From Blasia pusilla (lineage: Eukaryota > Marchantiophyta > Marchantiopsida > Blasiales): a stretch of 64,000 nucleotides of DNA. The notes under the pieces are model-generated. The model searched no databases. It was given only the letters and a program-made list of their open reading frames with translations, and was not told the DNA's origin. A program made the position numbers and the translations under genes. Of the stretch, positions 48,740 to 59,126 are shown in pieces (the stretch's first letter is position 1; each line of letters opens with the position of its first letter). The stretch spans positions 7,378,001-7,442,000 of the forward strand of contig CM114273.1 in the NCBI GenBank assembly GCA_050084515.1, read 5' to 3'.

Positions 48740-50872
48740 GAGCAGGAAAAATTGTATATGGATTTAGAGCCATTATCCGGATTTGACTCGTCGTTGATCG
48801 GAGTGGGAACTCTTTCTTGATGACCCACAATTGTGCTGTCCTCCACTTCAGCGACCTCTTCACGCACTGCAAGTTGAAGAGCTCGTCCTTGCTCCCTCCA
48901 ATCAAGACCAAGAAACAACCCCTATCACTGAGATAAGCGTCTGCAAAGGAAAACAGGAGCGCGATCTGGTCATAGGTAAGAGGGACATTCCAGTCTGGGA
49001 CACTATCAGACGAATTGTCGTCCCACAAGCGCAACCTAGAGGGCAAATCAGCAACGAGGAGATCCAACGCCACCTCCTTGACCTCCCCATGGACCGTCCA
49101 GGGAGCGTGCCCGTTTCGTTGAAGCTTCCGTCCCAGCATTGTCAATTTATCGATGGCGGGTGTCGACGCTTAGGAACTGAACCTTTGCAGCTCATCTAGA
49201 AGATTCGTGCAGTGAATGATGATGCTTGTCCGGGTCGTTGTTTCTCTATGTCTTCCCAAGGATGATGGAGTGTATTCCACATCTTGGTCTGCTCCCTGGG
49301 AAGAACCACGCGCCTCCCGCTTTTGCTTCTCCCGAGTCTGCGGTCGGCTTGTGGGGGTCTCTATTACCTCGAACTCTGTTGCAGTTTTCTTGGCGGAGGA
49401 CCTGGTCCTGCCCTCTCTCCCCGCTTGCTCGGACGATTCCGCCTCTCGCCTTGAATTCTCAGCCTCTTTTTTGGAAGACTCGGCCTCGGAATTCTTCAAT
49501 ACCCTCGCCTTTGCTTTCAGACCCATTGTAGATTTTTCCTTGGCGATGACGACCTTGGACACCAACTCCGCTATCTCGAGGGCTTGCTCTTCCGCATCTC
49601 CTTCGAAAAAGTCTTCACGCTGCACGAAATTCGGGATGTCGTCCCTACTTGTGGCCACTGCATCATTGACCAGGCATAGATTTTTCTCGCTTATGTCCTC
49701 AGGGTCGTTGAAGTCCAACCAGATTGGGCAATTGTCAACCTCCCACTCGAACATGTCCTATGCCATCTCCATGTTGTACATGGAAAATGCCTCTCCATCA
49801 GACGGAGAAGCCCACAATTTGCTTGCTGCCGGTATTTTTTTCCAGGTACTTGCATGCTTACAATGGATGAGGTACCTGAACACCATCCGTTGGGCAACTC
49901 TTTGTCAAGATGCATCGGCCGCCTGCTCCTGCAGATCTTGCTTCTTCTTTGCGAAATCCCTTTTCTTCACCTCTATTTCTTCATCCAAGTCTGCTTGAGG
50001 GAGGATGTGATCCTTGAACATCGTCCTGAAGCCTGGGTTTTTCATGGGCTTGTCCCGGATGTCATCAAGCCAAAGTTTGAAATCTTCAGCACTCTCCAGG
50101 TTTGCTTCCTCCTGAGCAAGCTCTATTTTTTTCAGCTCCGCTTGGAAACCCACGAGCATGGACTTCCCGAGAAGCCGCAATGCGTCCCATAATGACCATT
50201 CATGAAGCCAATGGGAGATCACTGGATGAGAGACACCGGAGGATGGTGTGCCGCCCTCTTTTGGGCCTCTGTGCCCTCGAGACTGATTTCATCAATCGGA
50301 TTCTCCTAAATTCCAAAATTCCAGACAAGGAAAATCTATGGACGCGGTTGAGAGACACTTTCTCCCCAATCCGACCTTGTGAATCTTCATCCCTCTTCCG
50401 TTGGTGCTTGATTATCGCCTTCAGCTCCTTGTAGAAATCCGGGCCAAGTTTGGGGTTGAGAATGGCGATGTAGCGCTGCATCTTGCTTGCAAGTGTGTAG
50501 CCAGAGTGGCTGCAGAATCTGCAGCTTGGATGAACTTAGCATCTTTGAGACACGACACGTTCTCCCTCCGCTCCAGCTCCAATGAAGCGCTCTTCTTGGC
50601 GGCCTGTATCTTCGACCAGCAAAGGATTGTCACGGCTGCATCTTGGGACATAAATATATTTTCCCAAGTCTGTTTTTTTATTTGAGCCCCCTTCGCCAGC
50701 ATCTCATTTACAAGAGCGTCGCCCAAGAACCCCTTGTACTATGCCGGGTGCGTCGTTAGCACTTTCTTCACCCAGTCGCAATCCTAGATCCAGTGGTGGG
50801 TGACGTTCCCCTCGGATACAATCTTGTGCATCCAAACACACTATAAGAATTTTTGCCATCTATATGGGTTCC

Positions 50873-51388
50873 TACAACCCGTCGGACTCCGACAGGTTGC
50901 TACACCTCATGATCAAATGATAGCCCAGAGCTAAATATTGCAACCCATCAGAGTCCGACGAATTGCATTCAGATTTGTGATTGCCTGGTTACAACCCGTC
51001 GAACTCCGACTGGTTGTAGATGATTTGTATTCAGAGAGTGGTCTCCGTAGAAAAAGTGAACATATCAACCCGTCCGAGTCCGATAGGTTGTGCAATTTCA
51101 AGTAAAGTTGCAATTTGATGCCAAAAATAAAGCTCCCCTACTCCGATTACCTATCCGTGGCGGCGAATGCAACCCGTCGGAGTCCGACGAGTTGCTTTCG
51201 GCCAAAATCATCCTAAAAACAGCGGCTAGTCAAGCAACTCGTCGGAGTTCGACAAGTTGCTTTTGGCCAAAAACATCCTAAAAACAATGGCTAGTCAAGC
51301 AACTTGTCGGACTCCGACGAGATGCTTTAAGGCTTCCGATTTTTTTTTACCACTCGTTAAACAACTCGTCAGAGTCCGAGGGTTTGTA
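50873..51388. repeat. palindromic repeat cluster 3 (8 copies, in an intron)
   Basis: Copies start near 50875, 50938, 50990, 51066, 51169, 51234, 51299 and 51361, within the intron between exons 2 and 3 of the methylase-like gene. The last four form a tandem array with a 65, 65 and 62 base period and a shared linker (GGCCAAAA-CATCCTAAAAAC, then GGCTAGTCAAG). The first four have unrelated spacers. Confidence 0.92.
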
Positions 51389-52636
51389 GCAATAAAAAAA
51401 AAAGGAAGAGGAAACTTACGTGTTCATGGCATGCATGGCCATTTCCACCGTCGCCATGTGATGAGAGTATGGATTTAGCATGACTTTCTTCACGCAAAAA
51501 TGCGTCTCCAATGAATTTTTCCGCTCCTCTGCAAATTGGGTCCACGCCATAAACCTGTGGTTTCTATCCCAGATGAAGAAATAGAGGTTCTGCATCCAGC
51601 TGAATTCCGTCCCCTCAATCGCTCTTCTGAATTCGAGATCAATATCTCTCATCCTTGAGAATGTGTCGAGCGCTTCCAAGTCCTCCTGTGTCACCAGCGC
51701 TTGGGTTCCATGTTGATCGTAAGGCTGAACATAGAACGTAGGGAAGCTGTCAACGTAGAATGATGTCGCTGCCGACTATTTTAGCTTTGCAATATCCTCG
51801 TCAGACTGAATTTCACGGACGTACTCCATTGTCCGCAATCGGCAAAGTGGAATTCTCAGGGCGTTCTGGCCCTCCATCAATGCCATCTGCTTTACAACCT
51901 GTCACAACGGGGACAAAGTCAATAAACTACACTCAATTGCTAATGAATTGCAACATGGTCCTTCAAAGGTTGGGTCGGTGTCTTGGCCTACCAACTGCTC
52001 TGGGACAGCAGCAGGTAAGTCCACTGGAAACTCGTCGATCCGATAGAGGTCGATTTCTTTCGCCGGGCTCAAAGACGAGGAAGACTGCTCTCCTGCTTCT
52101 TCAAAGATGTCCAACATCTCCACGCTGGCGGTCCTCTTGACCTCATCGTTCGTCACTTGAACTTTGGCAGTTTCCTCAGCCAATTTTATATTGATTGTGT
52201 CCTCGGACTTCATCCGGAACATTTCCTGCATCTCAACACTTTTGGTTGGACGGGCCGGGCTTTCTTCAATGGCAATCGCTTTTTCCCTTTGAGCTTTTGC
52301 CAATTCTGCTCTCCTCACCGACGCGTCCAAACGCTTCTTTTCTTGCTTTTCCTTGGCGATCCTTTTCTTGAAGGCCTGCGACGCCTTAGCCTTTGCGTTC
52401 TGTTTTTGGTGCGCCTCCTTAACACGTTTTGCAAGAAGCTCTTGCCTGTGCATATCCGCTTCCCTTTCCCGCTCCTCGATCTCTTGGTGCCTTATCTCAT
52501 TGGTCAAACGAGGCCTTGGAGATGGTGACGCAGGAGTCCTCATGGACTTGGGAGTGAAGCTCCCAATCTTGTTTGCTTGAGATTTCTTCCTCGTCATTGT
52601 TCCCGAAAATGCTCCTCCTCGACAACGAAGTTACTT

Positions 52637-52688
52637 GAGTCGCCTTGATGAGTCGCCTTGATGAGTCGCCTTGATGAGTCGCCTTGCT
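52637..52688 (+). repeat. 13 bp minisatellite, 4 copies
   Basis: GAGTCGCCTTGAT repeated four times head to tail (last unit ends CT), with scattered variants to about 52745. It lies just upstream of the start codon of the minus-strand methylase-like gene, in its presumed 5' UTR or promoter. Confidence 0.95.
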
Positions 52689-52928
52689 GATATCGCGATG
52701 AGTTGCCTTGATGAGTTGCTCGAATCGTCTCGTGATGAGTCGCCGTGTAAAGCGCCCCTTGGTATCTGGTCACCTGCTCCGCGGAAGAGCAATCGAGATC
52801 GCGAAATGAAAAACCAAAAATGAGCGAACCCTCGCATATTTATACTTTTTGAGCCGTTGGGCTGACCGTTGGATCGCACCGTCGTTCGATGGCGACGTGT
52901 CGGCCATGGAAGTCTGGACGTGAAAACC

Positions 52929-53780
52929 ACCAACCCGACAACTCCGACGGGTTTCATGCTTCCCACGGGTTGCCGGCATCCGTCTTCCTTGGGTTAAAAA
53001 GCCGAGCTATCCTGGCAACCCGTCGGAGACCAACAGGTTGCGCACCCTTTCCGCCTTTGGGCAAGAACGTGAGGTACCCGTGCAACCCGTCAGAGACCGG
53101 GGGGTTGTACGCTTCCCTCGTCTTGGGATAAGAAGGCGGCCTATCCGCGCAACTCGTCGGAGGCCGACGGGTTGCATGCTTCCTTCATGTAAGCGTTACA
53201 AGGTGAGGCACTTGCACAACCTGTCTGAGGCCGACGGGTTGCATGCTTCCCTCATCTTGGGATAACAAGGTGGGGTACCCGCGCAACTCATCGAAGGTCA
53301 ACGGGTTGCACGCTTCCTTCATGTAAGCGTTCCAAGGCAAGGCACTTGCGTAACCCATCAGAGGCCGATGGGTTGCACGCTTCCCTTATCTTGGGGTAAT
53401 AGGCGAGGTACCTGGGCAACCCGTCGGTTACCGACAGGTTGCACGCTTTTCTATCCCTCGGGTAACATTGCGACAACGCATAGTTCCGAGGCAACCCCTT
53501 GCAATCCCACAGGTCACAAGGTCTACCCTAAGTTGGACAATCCCGTAACAGTCCCCAAGGATTAGTTGCCTTAGCAAATGCAAGCGATGTCTCGTGTTTA
53601 ATGCTAGAAAAATCGACTCAAAAGACCATTGGTCGGCAAGAAGGGGGTACCAACCCAATAGACTCCGACGGGTTCCAACTTGCATTGGGACACGGAAACA
53701 AAAAATGAAACTGGGTGCTTTGCTACCCACGTCTCTAATTCCCAAATTTTGCAACCTATCGAACTCCGACAGGTTGCAAT
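52929..53780. repeat. palindromic repeat cluster 4 with exact 67 bp tandem array
   Basis: Palindromes with the cluster consensus start (CAAC) at 53016, 53083, 53150, 53217, 53284, 53351 and 53417, spaced 67, 67, 67, 67, 67 and 66 bases. An imperfect copy lies at about 52931, an eighth degraded one near 53492, and separate ones at 53649 and 53749. The ~40 base linkers alternate between two types, one containing CTTGGGATAA and one containing TTCATGTAAGCGTT, so the true unit is a 134 bp dimer. The array lies upstream of the methylase-like gene. Confidence 0.94.
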
Positions 53781-56700
53781 AGAATTGAATCCATCTTGTC
53801 AGACAATCTCACCTACCAAACTTCATCTTGTTAGTCAAATTCTGTCAAGAGAATCTGAGTCCCTATTCACTATAAATTAAACATTCTCATTCTCATACCA
53901 TTCCCATTCTTATCCTTATTCTTATTCTCAGTCTCCTCCCGGTGGAATCTTTAGGGAATGGATAATTATGTGAAGCTCACTTGTGGCAGTCATCTAGCGG
54001 CCCTTCCTCAATCAGAAATCATTCGACCGCAAGCTCGTGAGTCTTTCATACCAGTGGATGAAACTTGTGCGCCCCTTCATAAGTGGCTCCCATGTGTTTT
54101 AGATACATTTTTGGGTCTCTAGTTAGGTGAGTGGAAGGAGCTAGAACAACAGTCTGCAATTTAAATGGGTGAGTTAGGTGATAGAAGTAGTTAGTTGGGG
54201 TTACCTTATGCTCCTAACTCAAGGTACTCTTTAAGGAGGGTAACCTAGATAGAGAAAGCAAGGGTATAGTGAGGCAACCTGGTAAGCACTCTGCTCTTAA
54301 GTCTAACCAAGGGATAGGTCAGCTGTAGTTAGACTAACAAGAGTTAAATTAACCATAGTTAGAATAATCGTAGTTACTTTAGTTGCAATTAAGTCAACCT
54401 TGGTTGGATTGAGTGTATGTAGGGTTAGCCAATGGCCAAGATAATCAATGTTAAGAAAGTGATTGATGAATGGGACACCTCTCCGTAGCACTTATCAAAT
54501 TCTACTAGGAAGTCTTGACTTAGGGAAGGTTTTTAGTGGAGTTATAAAGCCATTCTAAACTGGTAGGTCTACTAAAGCGATGGCTAAGTTAGGGGAAGTT
54601 TTAGAGGGGACTTACTAGCCAGTAGAGTGAGGTTAGAATAGTGTCAATAGGAAAGTGTCGAGGCCTGAAGTTCGAGGGGCACATGACCAAGCTTGGAGCT
54701 ATGATGGCCAACATAGAGGGGAGAATCAAATGTTGATGGCTAGAGTTTGGCTGATCGGTTTGGTGATTGAATAGGCTCGTTAGAAAGGTCTTTGGATTAT
54801 CTTAAAGATGATACATTTGAATCAAGACATTGGATGCTAGGCTAGAATTCTCAAGGTAGATTAGAAAGGCAAGGAATCTGGATTTTTGGAAAACAGGAAG
54901 GCAGGCTATTCAAGGGCTGCTACCTAGAGCACTAGTGAGCCAAATCTTGATCTGATTGATGGTATGGCTTTGCCTTGAGATGCTCTACATATGGAGGTCA
55001 TCCACAAGAATTTTCAGCAAGTAATGAGGAGCATAGGATACTCCACGAGGGCTGAGCTTGGGAAGTTATGATGACAGAAAAGTGGACAACTAGGTAGGCT
55101 GATTTCAAGGGCTTGGGTGGACCAATGCTTGAGAGGAGTGGTGGCATATCTTCGCCCTTGGACTCTTCATATGTGTGTGGTCTTGATTGGATTATCAAGA
55201 CCACACAAGCTTATCAAGGATTTGTTTCAAGCTTATCAAGGATTGGTTGGGCACATAGGATGCTCGAGGGGAGGCTGGAATACAAGGAGGTGGTGCAAGA
55301 GAAAGGCCTAGTAGCAAGCTGTCCAAGAACAAGTTAAGAAGATTGTACAAAGTGATAATACAGCCAGGTCACTCCATTGACCTCGAGCCTAGAGGAGCCA
55401 AGGGAGATGGTGTAGGCACTAGGGAGTCTCCAGGGTATCCAATGAAGGAGATAGAGTGCTTGATTGGTGTTGTAGAGGAGGGTTCAAACCAAGGAGGTGG
55501 ATCTGATTGTTAGGGCCAAGAAATGAAGAATAAGGGGCTAAGAAGAGGTCAATGGAGGCTGAGCTCAAATGCTTGGACTCTTGTGGGCTAGAAGCTTACT
55601 CATAGAAGCCTAAAGGACCTCATTTGAAGGCCAGAAATTTTGAGAATCCAAGGGAGAGATCTATGGAGCTGAGAGGATCCAAGGAGTGATTTTTGGAAGA
55701 TTTGTGCAGGTGGAGCTAAGTGGAGGTGTGAACTGAGGGCGGGGCTCGAACTAGCTTGAGAAGAAGCAAGCATGGGAAGAATATAGAGGTAGATCTTACC
55801 TTCAAGCATGTCCAAGAGACAGGTCGAGCCTATGCCATCAATGCTGCTCAAGAGGCTTTAGTTAGGGCAGGTTCAGAAGTAGATGAGGTAGAAATTTCAA
55901 GCAGTAGATGCTTTGGAGTAGATGCTTAGGGGGAGGTAGATTTTTAGGAAGGTAGAAGACAAGAATGCCAAAGAATCTCAAGTAGGTAGAGGGCTCTCAG
56001 CTTCACTTATAAGTGCTCAGCTTGGTTTAGTAGAGGGGGACATACATGATGTTAGCTAGTAGACACTTGATCTCTTGAGCCAAGCTAACCAGCAAAGTAT
56101 GTGCTCCTAGATCTAGGTAGTGTGTACTTTGCTTGAAGGGGCTGAGACTAAGAAGGTCTCCCATGTACTAGATGGCTTGGTGATAGATATAAAGTAGCCC
56201 CTTTGGAATGATTTCACTCCACTGCCCTGTATCTGAGTTTGTGCATGATTGAGTGATGAGTTGGAGGGCTTGATGAAGTGAGATTCTTGGAGCTGGTTCA
56301 ACTAATCATTCAAAAGTGTAGTGAGTGGATAGGAGGCTATACCAGTAGAGGAGAGGCAAGCTTAGGTTCCAAGATTGTGCTCCTCCAAGGTGTGCTTTGA
56401 AAGCTTGTTGTTCTTCCCACCTGAGTATGGCCTTTGACACCAATCATTGATTACTTCCAGGGTGTGACAACCTGGACTTCCAAGTCTAGTAAGTGATAAG
56501 AGATTAGTGAGTGGAGAAAGAGGGTCATGCTTGAGCTTCACTAGAGGTAGAAGACCATGGGCTCAGCTTATTAAGTCTCCTACTACCTGAACAAGCTCTT
56601 GAACAAGGAGGGAGAACAAAGGACCACCAAGGTAAGAGGAGAAGAAGAAGGGATGTGGGTGTTGGTTTGAGCAAATAGAGAGTTTTAGCCCTTTCAGGCT

Positions 56701-57286
56701 ACCCTGGGGGTGGATAATTATACTAGACAGCGTATTGGATGGCCTTATGTTGTTTTAGTAGTCTCTAGTTGTGAGCCTTGAGTAGGTGTGCTGGTTGGAT
56801 TGCCACTGGACACTCTATCTAAGGACTCAAAACTACATCCAAGCTCTCACTAGATACTTGGTGAGGAGCAAAAGGTGATTGCACTACTTGATCAATTAGG
56901 AGTTGTGTGTGCTTTAGAGGATTTCCTTGGTACATTCAACTAGTCCAAGGCAGCACATTGGAGGACCTTATGCTGCCCTGGTCATTCTTGACTATGATTT
57001 CTAAGTAGAGTGTGCTTGTTGGGTTCCACTAGCCACTCCACTCAAAGCATTCAAGAGAATGGAAGGAGTTTTGGTTAGTATGGTGAGGATAGGATTGTGA
57101 GACTGAAGTGGAGATTGTTTCTCTTGCCTCTTAAGGTAAAGAGGTTGGGTTTACAGCTGTTAAGGAGTACATCATATAGTTTTGATCTTTTGGCCTGGCC
57201 CTAAGCTCTTACATGGGACCAAACTGGTGGAAATAGCAATATTTTCACTTGGGTTGTGTGCTGGCCATGTATTACCTGCTATGACA
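53781..57286. other. 3.5 kb without a recognised gene
   Basis: Moderately AT-rich, purine-biased DNA with short frames only. It may include the long 5' LTR and leader of the Ty3/gypsy element that follows, but I could not find its boundaries. A degenerate run of GTTAGANTAA-type units lies near 54300-54400. Confidence 0.4.
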
Positions 57287-58167
57287 TTTTGACGCCGCTG
57301 TCGGGGAGCTGTGGAGTCCAGACCAGAAGTGAAGGAGCCTTATGAGTGAGTGGCATCAAAGACATTTAGCAAGGAGTGCACGGAAGGCTGCTGCAGACCA
57401 CCAAGATGAGAGACAAAGAGCTTCCCTAGGAGACGCTTTAGTGAGGAGTTCAAGTTCAGCACCTGCTATAGCAACCTGCCCGGTTCAAGTGGTTCCTGCT
57501 CAAGCTATCTCAGTCAAGACGCCTCCCTCATTTCGAATCAAGTACACCAGATTTTGAGGGGATGGTAGTCAAGATGTGGATGACTGGATGGAGCAATACC
57601 TGGCAGCTTTGGCAGCCAATGATGAAGGGGATGAAGACACGACCAAAAGGTTGTTTCGTGGGCTGATTGATGGAGAAGCCTTGCGTTGGTACAATGCCTT
57701 AGAGGTTGGAGAGAGAGCTGATTGGGCAAGGCTGAAGTCAGCATTTGAGCAAGAGTTTAGGGAGATTGGGGTAGATTCAAGGGTGATGTCACGACTGAAT
57801 TCTATCAAGGTGAAGGCAAGTGACACACTAAGGAGCTACACCCAGCGTGTCCAAAGGTGATAGGAAGCTGTCCATAGTACCACCAGCAAACCTTCAATTG
57901 GAGTGGTTTATTTCTGGTCTACCAGAGTTGTTGGATTTTGAAGTGAGGAAGGCAGATCCTCAAACATTAGCAGTTGCTGTTGATGTGGCCAAGAGATATG
58001 AGAAGTCAGCCCTACTATCAAGACGTTGGGCAGAGAAGAAGCTGAAGAAGAAGCTCAAGTTTGAGGACTCTGATGATAGTGATGAGTACCTGGTGGAGGA
58101 CAGAGAAGAGAAGTCTGGCCATCAGAGAGGTAGAGAGACACATCAATCACAACTCACCAAGGTTTTT
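57287..58167 (+). mobile_element. Ty3/gypsy leader and gag relic
   Basis: GACGCCGCTGTCGGGGAGCT near 57291 resembles the leader just after the 5' LTR of many plant gypsy elements. Gag begins at ATG 57342 (MSEWHQRHLARSARK). After a TGA at 57555 it continues DDWMEQYLAALAANDEGD and LFRGLIDGEALRWYNAL, the core capsid-like gag homology, then WARLKSAFEQEFREIG. A frameshift near 57850 leads into LQLEWFISGLPELLDFEV and a charged tail (KKLKKKLKFEDSDDSDEYL). It ends abruptly near 58167 at an LTR-like repeat. No zinc knuckle remains. Confidence 0.75.
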
Positions 58168-58940
58168 GTCGTGCGTATACACATTGCTACACAACATACA
58201 TTGCTGTCACCGAACATACACACAAACACGCACAATCCCATGCTAACTCATGGCATCCAAACGACAAGACAAGAAGTACCAAAATATCTCCAATTAAAGT
58301 AAGATCCAATCTCTCTCTAAACAATATCACACCATAGCTCTCAAAGGTGTGCACTCTCTCTCATGTCAAACCAAACTCATTCTCTTAATGAGAGGCTTGG
58401 GTAACACTCACAAGGCAAGAGACCATAGCTCCGCCGTCTCATGCCAAGAGGTTCAACAAAAAGAGAATGAGCTCTCAAGCTCTCTCTCCTTGGGATATGT
58501 ACCCCTCCCCTCTCCCAAACTCTCTCCATGATGACCTATTCTCCCAAGTCACCTCTTTGGCTCTTGACCTGATGTAAGAGGTCAAGGGCCACTTACCAAA
58601 AATATAAAGTCGATCATATACTCAAAATGGTACTTACTTAAAATAGTAAGTTCCTCAATATGGCTCCAAATGAGCCAAAACGAAGGGGAAACCTGCTCTC
58701 TCAGGCTTCTCGGGGCCTCAGCAGGTCATCCTCGACCTCCTAGGCCTATCCTCCACTACTCTTGAAGACGCTCTACTAGATCTCACCGATCTATCCTAAA
58801 GGACGTGACAAATGTCGTACGTATACACATCGCTACACAACATACATCGCTGTCACCGAACACACACACAAACACGCACGATCCCATGCTAACTCATGGC
58901 ATCCAAACAACGAGACAAGAAGTACCAAAATATCTCCAAT
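58168..58940 (-). mobile_element. LTR-like region with 127 bp direct repeat
   Basis: 58168-58294 and 58814-58940 are nearly identical 127 bp blocks (both begin GTCGT-CGTATACACAT and end ATATCTCCAAT). On the minus strand the right block is preceded by a purine tract (AGGGGGGCG). That would suit a polypurine tract and the start of the 3' LTR of the element to the right. The left block would then be the start of a second, truncated LTR. Boundaries lack clean TG/CA ends, so this reading is tentative. Confidence 0.55.
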
Positions 58941-59126
58941 CGCCCCCCTAGCTGGTGGTTAGGTCCCTCTAACTCCAGATAGCCATCTATCCCTACCTAC
59001 CATGACATACATCTCTCGGACGCTAAGAGCAAGAAGGCCGGGTGCTCATGTGGCCCCATCGTTAGTCGCCTTCCTGTCATCCATATTAGAGAAAAAGTCG
59101 GGCTCGAAACCTACCTAGAATCTCCT

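Larger units (their letters stand above)
47668..52597 (-). pseudogene. multi-exon gene with C-terminal N4/N6 DNA-methylase-like fold, degraded
   Basis: Read from MTRKKSQANKIGS (52597). Exon 1 (to about 51992) is a basic coiled coil. Exon 2 (51898-51420, donor GTAAGT) has REIQSDEDIAKLK and FSWMQNLYFFIWDRNHRFMA. Exon 3 starts near 50859 and continues through several frame breaks (WVKKVLTTHPA, RYIAILNPKLGPDFYKELK, then VLKNSEAESS charged linker). The C-terminal domain begins near 49145 with LDLLVADLPSRLRLW, aligned to the catalytic DPPY segment, and RGCFLVLIGGSKDELF. After a ~420 bp intron, the last exon from 48267 has HSYVYCFVRPEHNF, then LIELYSRPGDLVFDLVGLSG and GRNILCLE, aligned to the SAM-binding FxGxG segment. 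The order matches beta-class N4C/N6A methylases, but DPPY is DLPS and the Gly-rich motif is altered. There are at least six premature stops, mostly TAG, including TGA 47755 before the inferred original stop 47668. Introns carry palindromic repeats. A host gene family or a transposon ORF are both possible. Confidence 0.6.

Noticed and set aside
49216-49998. 260-codon + strand ORF
   Set aside because: It is antisense to the methylase-like gene's charged linker; the minus-strand frames link to neighbouring exons and domains, this one does not.
53016-53442. CRISPR-like array (palindromic repeats about 27 bp with about 40 bp spacers)
   Set aside because: The spacers are not unique: they alternate between two recurring sequences, the setting is a eukaryotic nucleus, and no cas genes are present. 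It is a tandem repeat.
53781-57286. Search for tRNA, rRNA or snRNA genes here and elsewhere in the window
   Set aside because: No complete cloverleaf, rRNA or spliceosomal RNA signature was found by eye; only one weak A/B-box pair near 4.2 kb.
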